Position numbers and translations under genes: made by a program. From the IMG/VR virus record IMGVR_UViG_3300009108_000019, positions 1-43,207 of that record: DNA of 43,207 bases, one strand, 5' to 3'. A model generated the notes under the pieces. That model saw only the letters and a program-made list of their open reading frames with translations. It ran no database searches and was not told the origin of the DNA. Of the stretch, positions 39,501 to 43,207 are shown in pieces; positions within the stretch are counted from its first letter, which is position 1; each line of letters opens with the position of its first letter. This DNA is from a virus.

Positions 39501-40346
39501 TTATTTGCTGTATACTTAATGTCTTTAACTAGAAATTTAACTTCTAAATTTTATACTAAGAATTTATTAGAAACAGCAGATATGTTATTAGGAGATGGTT
39601 TAGCATTTTCAAGAGACCCTGCTTATAAATCTGCGGCTTTAGCGGCAAGAGGTTTATATAAAGTAATTCCATTATCAGGATTCTTACGTTATACAAATAG
39701 AGTTACTGATGAATATGAAAGAGAAATTTGGTCTATGAGTGATAGATTAAAAGCAATCTATAATCCGTTTACAGGTAAAAATGCTGTAATGCCTAAACGT
39801 AATATGTTTGGAGAAAAGATTAATAGAAAGAATGGTTGGTTATTTGGAATAGGTGGTAAAGACGGAATTTGGTCTTCACCTTTTGCTATGACAGAATGGA
39901 AGAATCCATTAGTAGCAAAATTCTTTGAAAATAGAGAATTTGATTATAAACCACCTGTTAAAATAGATAAATATACTAACTTAAATTTAAAAGATATTAA
40001 GAATAGTAAAGGACAAACTGCTTATGATTATATGTTAGAGCAGAAAAGTAAAATAGTAGTATACTATCCGCCTATGGATAGAGATGCTACATTAAAAGAA
40101 ATAATTGAATGGGAAATTAGTAATAAAACAAGTAAATTATACTCATATCCAAAAGGAATTGTAGCAGGTGATGACTGGCAACAGAAACACATTTTGAGTA
40201 TTGTCCACAAATTTGAAAGAGAAGCTCTCAAAAGAGTATGGGAAGCCTTCCCTATTTTCAATGAAACATTAAAGAAAAGGAACTTATATATTAAGGAAGA
40301 AGCTGAAATGGCACTAGAAGAATGGCTATCGGCGGTTAATCAATAA
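36522..40346 (+). CDS. Internal virion protein D-like (T7 gp16-like)
   Basis: A 1274-residue protein; T7 gp16 has 1318. It is the largest gene, as in T7. I see no lytic transglycosylase signature in the N-terminal 150 residues, unlike T7 gp16. Several hydrophobic segments (for example DWLIDMGGALVLDPVNLVGF near 130, GAGIGAFHDTLLQTTA near 208, MGYLLWTGAIFAAITGKVTG near 905) could insert in the host inner membrane during DNA ejection. PLHYAREASYTQSAYSVNPK near 790 is a conserved-looking element. The family call is by size, order and topology. A phage promoter lies over its stop. Confidence 0.85.
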   Translation: MGAFDWANETVDEVDKVTTLADLSPAENALEEVQTERFYETLKSYYKYRDGDEAYTTRGKFVFDDMSNADLLEYFYHDRSWRNNQSVSMSMDLANVMGEEDPMRMQQFAYINTTYQNLPYFWNDPNRDFGDWLIDMGGALVLDPVNLVGFGVGGQAAKQAYKQSLKQALKGKIAKKVNERLILEAAEKAKGTALKKAIAKGALYEGGIGAGIGAFHDTLLQTTAIQSKVQDDFDLKRLGLNTAAGFGIGTLFGGTFAYGGFKLTTRSMTKNSFKNLNDIHNYGFDELKGGRLFSDLTIKKKPHQLYKNMNTKQIKELKIKNKVDQSDVDARIKSLRETAKEGILPTDKPPKRPFNYTRISPEENFQTKIFIKHSVEEMSQTLDEAAPETTFKEIEASAEKWTNKPKELIALMKKEAIAGRELAAQILAHDKLWLKNSDDLRKLSQMMNDEGLNAVDEDKIAAEWLEREALHKELSVVKKQIQKQVATSLASMRIERQSKNIASLIVEPADLKLSDLKKKNIKLYIKELGKLDVGDDQFEEALGSIRKLETADLAAEFVNNNLLSSPDTHILNIASSLVQSQWKPLVMMIRAANLGVRGNARAVHVAREALQTYIHQWYYVMEAMGASWRSIKEGRPVLDSKQLKFDNNIRQGNLQRWANETVGGFFDAIPILGRPVNRYIWQPITAAVTFPLRILSAGDEFLKTMTFKARMAAIINSQIMQHNPDIIGKWGWKSYLPFKHKLGKDYFAKFKEYEKKFFETNGKAISSQDINKTGRVIDDASALEVNDPLHYAREASYTQSAYSVNPKTGSKEGGVTGAVLRATSHGKGKWLRVFGLHFINTPSNLLRWVFQHTPTPFTALTGGLIRTGRLQFQMKHMLAKGKDGKYLNPEAAAEAVARIQMGYLLWTGAIFAAITGKVTGGGSRDWKANKQREADTGWQPYSWRTEDGRYISLNRLDPVFMPFMLAADMVDAMGDFLETNEDLPEEVENKYAELFAVYLMSLTRNLTSKFYTKNLLETADMLLGDGLAFSRDPAYKSAALAARGLYKVIPLSGFLRYTNRVTDEYEREIWSMSDRLKAIYNPFTGKNAVMPKRNMFGEKINRKNGWLFGIGGKDGIWSSPFAMTEWKNPLVAKFFENREFDYKPPVKIDKYTNLNLKDIKNSKGQTAYDYMLEQKSKIVVYYPPMDRDATLKEIIEWEISNKTSKLYSYPKGIVAGDDWQQKHILSIVHKFEREALKRVWEAFPIFNETLKKRNLYIKEEAEMALEEWLSAVNQ

Positions 40347-40367
40347 TAAAGTACCCCTTTTAGAAGA
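40345..40367 (+). promoter_or_regulatory. Putative phage promoter of the tail-fibre genes
   Basis: AATAAAGTACCCCTTTTAGA then AGA, differing from the others by C for G after CCC. It overlaps the gp16-like stop and lies 35 bases before the fibre gene. Confidence 0.75.
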
Positions 40368-40401
40368 GATAAACGAATAAATACAAGGAATTTAATAAAA
40401 T

Positions 40402-42414
40402 ATGGCAAATAGTTTTGTACGATATACAGGAAATGGTAGTACAGATGCTTATTCAGTCCCATTTAGTTATAGGGCTCAAGCAGACGTAGCAGTAACCATT
40501 GATGGTGTCGCTACATCAGCTTTCACGTGGAATGGTGCGGGTACAGTAATTACTTTCACAAGTCCACCTGCGAATTTGTCTTCTATTGAAATTAGAAGAA
40601 CAACAAGTCAGGGGACAAGATTAATAGATTATGCTGATGGTTCAGTATTAAAAGAGAATGATTTAGATACTGATTCTACTCAAGCATTTATGATGGGTCA
40701 AGAAGCCATAGATGATGCTAATGATAGAATTAAGTTAGACTCAACAGATTTTCAATGGGACGCAGATAGTAAAAGAATTAAAAATGTAGCTGACCCTACT
40801 GCGGCTCAAGATGCGGCAACAAAGAATTATTTAGAAACTACTTGGTTATCTGATGCTAATAAAACAGCTTTAACTACAGTAAATGCTAATATTTCAAATA
40901 TTAATTCAGTTAATTCTAACTCTAGTAATATTAATACAGTTGCAGGAGTAAGTGCCAATGTAACAACAGTAGCTACTAATATTGGTTCAGTTAATACAGT
41001 AGCCGCAGACATTACAAAAGTAGTGGCAGTGGCAAATGATTTAGCTGAAGCAGTTTCGGAAGTAGAAACTGTAGCTGACGATTTAAACGAAGCAACTTCA
41101 GAAATAGATACAGTTGCAAATAATATTGCAAACGTAAATTTAGTTGGAACAGATATTGCCAATGTTAATTTAGTTGGGGGTTCAATAGCTAATGTTAATA
41201 ATGTCGGTGGTAGTATTGCTAATGTTAATACTGTTGCTACAAATATTTCAGGAGTAAACTCTTTTGGTGAAAGATATAGAGTACAAGCTGGAGTTCCCTC
41301 ATCTTCCAATGATATTGGTGATTTGAATTTTGATACTACAGCAAACGAATTAAAAGTTTATAAAAGTTCAGGTTGGGCGGCGGCAGGTTCTACAGTTAAT
41401 GGAACTTCAGCAAGATTTAATTATACAGCTACAGCAAACCAAACAACATTTACAGGTGCAGACACAGCAGGAAATACACTTGCGTATGATGCAGGTTACG
41501 CAGATGTCTACCTAAATGGTGTAAGATTATCTGCGGCAGATATTACAATTACTTCAGGTACTTCTGTAGTTCTAGCGACAGGTGCGGCAGTAGGAGATAT
41601 TTTAGATATTGTTGCTTATGGAACATTTGATGTAGCTTCTATAAATGCAGGAAATATTGATGCAGGAACTTTAAATAATGCAAGATTAAGTGCAATACCT
41701 GAAAGTGCTTTAGCAGGTTCAATATCAAATGGTAAATTATCTAATTCAAGTATTACAATTAATGGTTCAGCAGTAGCATTAGGCGGTTCAGTTACAGTAG
41801 GAGAAACTAAACCAACAGCAACAGGTTGCACACCAAGTACAATCACTAATGACGCAACTAATGTGGTTATTGCAGGAACTAACTTTACTTCAATTCCTCA
41901 AGTCTGGGCTTTAAATACATCTACTGGAATATGGTATTTAGCAAATAGTGTTTCTTATACTTCAGCTACTTCAATTACAGCTAACTTTACTTTAAGTGTA
42001 GATGCTAGTTATAAAATTAGAGTAGAAAATCCTGATGGTAATGCGGCACTTTCTAGTACAAATATTTTAACAGTTTCAGATGAACCTACTTGGAGTACAG
42101 CTTCAGGTTCACTTGGAACGATTGCAGGAGATTTCTCAGGAACAGTAGCAACTGTAGCGGCAACTTCAGACAGTGCAATTACTTATTCAGAAGTTACTAC
42201 AGGCGGAAATGTATTAACAAATTCTTCACAAGCGAATTGTTCTTTGAACAGTTCAACAGGAGTAATCACTACTTCCGATTTCGGCGGTAGTTCAACAACA
42301 GCAACACTTTATAATTTTACAATCAGAGCAACAGACGCAGAAAGTCAAACTACAGATAGAGATTTTAGTTTAACTTCTAGCTTTGGTGCTACTGGTGGCG
42401 GACAATTTAACTAA
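40402..42414 (+). CDS. Tail fibre protein (T7 gp17 N-terminus, decapeptide repeats, Ig-like C-terminus)
   Basis: A 670-residue fibre. Residues 1-115 match the T7 gp17 N-terminal domain that docks on the tail: NSFVRYTGNGSTDAYSVPFS, RRTTSQGTRLIDYADGSVL, LDTDSTQAFMMGQEA. Residues 155-300 are a shaft of N/V/I-rich repeats, including four perfect-length decapeptides (IANVNLVGTD and relatives). The C-terminal part (about 470-670) shows an IPT/TIG-like domain (VVIAGTNFTSIPQVWALNTS) and a cadherin/Ig-like domain (ITYSEVTTGGNVLTNSSQAN). It trimerises and binds the host surface. Ribosome site AAGGAATTTAATAAAAT. Confidence 0.9.
   Translation: MANSFVRYTGNGSTDAYSVPFSYRAQADVAVTIDGVATSAFTWNGAGTVITFTSPPANLSSIEIRRTTSQGTRLIDYADGSVLKENDLDTDSTQAFMMGQEAIDDANDRIKLDSTDFQWDADSKRIKNVADPTAAQDAATKNYLETTWLSDANKTALTTVNANISNINSVNSNSSNINTVAGVSANVTTVATNIGSVNTVAADITKVVAVANDLAEAVSEVETVADDLNEATSEIDTVANNIANVNLVGTDIANVNLVGGSIANVNNVGGSIANVNTVATNISGVNSFGERYRVQAGVPSSSNDIGDLNFDTTANELKVYKSSGWAAAGSTVNGTSARFNYTATANQTTFTGADTAGNTLAYDAGYADVYLNGVRLSAADITITSGTSVVLATGAAVGDILDIVAYGTFDVASINAGNIDAGTLNNARLSAIPESALAGSISNGKLSNSSITINGSAVALGGSVTVGETKPTATGCTPSTITNDATNVVIAGTNFTSIPQVWALNTSTGIWYLANSVSYTSATSITANFTLSVDASYKIRVENPDGNAALSSTNILTVSDEPTWSTASGSLGTIAGDFSGTVATVAATSDSAITYSEVTTGGNVLTNSSQANCSLNSSTGVITTSDFGGSSTTATLYNFTIRATDAESQTTDRDFSLTSSFGATGGGQFN
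41125..41244 (+). repeat. Tandem 30-base repeats in the tail-fibre shaft
   Basis: Four in-frame units coding IANVNLVGTD, IANVNLVGGS, IANVNNVGGS and IANVNTVATN; more degenerate units extend upstream to about 40880. They form a periodic shaft, perhaps a triple beta-helix or coiled coil, and could change number by slippage. Confidence 0.75.
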
Positions 42415-42429
42415 GGAGAATAAATAATA

Positions 42430-43207
42430 ATGGCTAGTACATATTTATCAAGAACTTTTGGTACACCTACAAACGCATCTAAATTTACAATTTCAGTATG
42501 GGTTAAAAGAAGTGCATTAGGTGGGAGTTGGAAAACAATTCTTTCATCTTATGTAAGTGGTACAAGATATACCAATTTTTCATTTAATGGTTCAGACCAA
42601 TTTGCATGGCATATATTAGATAGTAGCGAAGTATCTAAATTATATAGTAATGCAAAATATAGAGATGTTAATGGTTGGTATCATTTAGTTTTTAATTGGG
42701 ATAGTACACAAGCAACTGCTTCCGATAGAACTAAACTGTGGGTTAATGGAGAACAAATAACTTCATGGAATACACAAACTAATTCAGCACAAAATACTAA
42801 TTATGAAATGAATACTGCTGTTACTCATTATATTGGAGCAGAAAAAGGAAATACAGGTGGAAGTATTGGAAATTATTTTGATGGAAGTATGTCACATTTT
42901 CATTTTTCAGATGGTTATGTTTATCCTGCTTCAACATTTGGAGAAACAGATGCAACGACAGGAGAATGGAAAATTAAAACTTCTCCAACTTTCACATTAG
43001 GAAATAATGGATTTACAATTTTAAAAGATGGAAACACAATTACAGACCAATCAGCTAATTCTAATAATTGGACTTTAGGTGCAGGTACTCTTACGAATAC
43101 AGAGGATTGTCCAAGTGATGTTTTTGCTACAATGAATGTTTTAGATAATCAAAACCAAGCTTCAACATTTACAATGGGTAATACTAAACTTGAATGGAAT
43201 ACAAATA
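42430..43207 (+). CDS. LamG-SPRY tail protein, N-terminal part (continues at base 1)
   Basis: ATG 42430 follows AAGGAGAATAAATAATA. The frame runs to the contig end and continues through the overlap into 120-676 (444 residues in all). Residues 1-200 are a LamG/concanavalin-A-like sandwich: KFTISVWVKRSALGGSWKTI, GWYHLVFNWDSTQATASDRT, KLWVNGEQITSW and HYIGAEKG, then FDGSMSHFHFSDGYVYPAS. Such domains bind sugars. The SPRY domain follows. Together they make a two-lectin-like appendage right after the tail fibre; probably a receptor-binding or fibre-tip protein. Listed as partial because of the arbitrary cut. Confidence 0.88.
   Translation, partial: MASTYLSRTFGTPTNASKFTISVWVKRSALGGSWKTILSSYVSGTRYTNFSFNGSDQFAWHILDSSEVSKLYSNAKYRDVNGWYHLVFNWDSTQATASDRTKLWVNGEQITSWNTQTNSAQNTNYEMNTAVTHYIGAEKGNTGGSIGNYFDGSMSHFHFSDGYVYPASTFGETDATTGEWKIKTSPTFTLGNNGFTILKDGNTITDQSANSNNWTLGAGTLTNTEDCPSDVFATMNVLDNQNQASTFTMGNTKLEWNTN
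43089..43207. repeat. Terminal direct repeat, right copy
   Basis: Identical to bases 1-119. See the left copy: the assembly is circular and the last 119 bases are redundant. Confidence 0.9.

Noticed and set aside
40827-41309. 160-codon antisense frame in the tail fibre
   Set aside because: It mirrors the N/V-rich repeats of the fibre gene, which lack stops on the other strand; composition is that of a shadow.

Overview
The window is one complete genome of a T7-like podovirus (Autographiviridae-type). It was deposited as a linear contig but closes on itself: bases 1-119 are identical to 43089-43207, so the unique genome is about 43,088 bp. The sequence is very AT-rich, almost every gene lies on the + strand, and the gene order is that of T7-like phages of marine SAR11 (Pelagibacter) bacteria: short early genes, single-subunit RNA polymerase, DNA replication enzymes, ribonucleotide reductase, virion genes, lysis genes and terminase. 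The host assignment is inferred from composition and gene content. I see no integrase, repressor, tRNA or CRISPR array, so a lytic phage is most likely.

Reading from the probable physical left end: 8.2-9.06 kb is a long stretch without rightward genes. It holds structured GC-richer DNA, a pyrimidine-rich part that may carry leftward micro-ORFs, a candidate host promoter and a structured leader. 9.06-11.8 kb is the early region: about ten small unknown genes separated by stable hairpins and AAAC-rich linkers. 11.82-12.09 kb holds a predicted four-way-junction RNA, a strong intrinsic terminator, three copies of an 11-base repeat and a phage-type promoter, all upstream of the RNA polymerase gene (12.1-14.6 kb). 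14.6-25.75 kb is DNA metabolism: single-strand binding protein, endonuclease I, a T7-lysozyme-like protein, primase-helicase, DNA polymerase A, a possible nuclease, 5' exonuclease, DUF3310 protein, SpeD-like protein, lipoprotein and class Ia ribonucleotide reductase NrdA/NrdB. 25.77-42.4 kb is the virion block: portal, scaffold, capsid, a small heat-shock protein, tail tube A and B, four internal virion proteins and tail fibre. A LamG-SPRY tail protein spans the contig ends, and further tail proteins run to 3.2 kb. 3.2-5.35 kb is a group of small membrane, coiled-coil and lipoprotein genes, including a holin candidate. 5.6-7.5 kb is terminase, and 7.6-8.2 kb a GH24 endolysin.

Five matches to AAAGTRCCCGTNTTAGAAG lie immediately upstream of the endolysin, RNA polymerase, SSB, the portal block and the tail fibre. 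They are very probably the promoters of the phage RNA polymerase and give a transcription map: host polymerase reads the early genes, phage polymerase then reads its own gene and the middle and late blocks.

The most unusual points are the structured RNA plus terminator placed before the polymerase gene; a cysteine-rich micro-gene in a second frame of the endolysin's membrane anchor; a T7-lysozyme homologue that appears to have lost catalytic residues; a 21-residue peptide that is 17/21 lysine between scaffold and capsid; and Hsp20 framed by two copies of the same hairpin.
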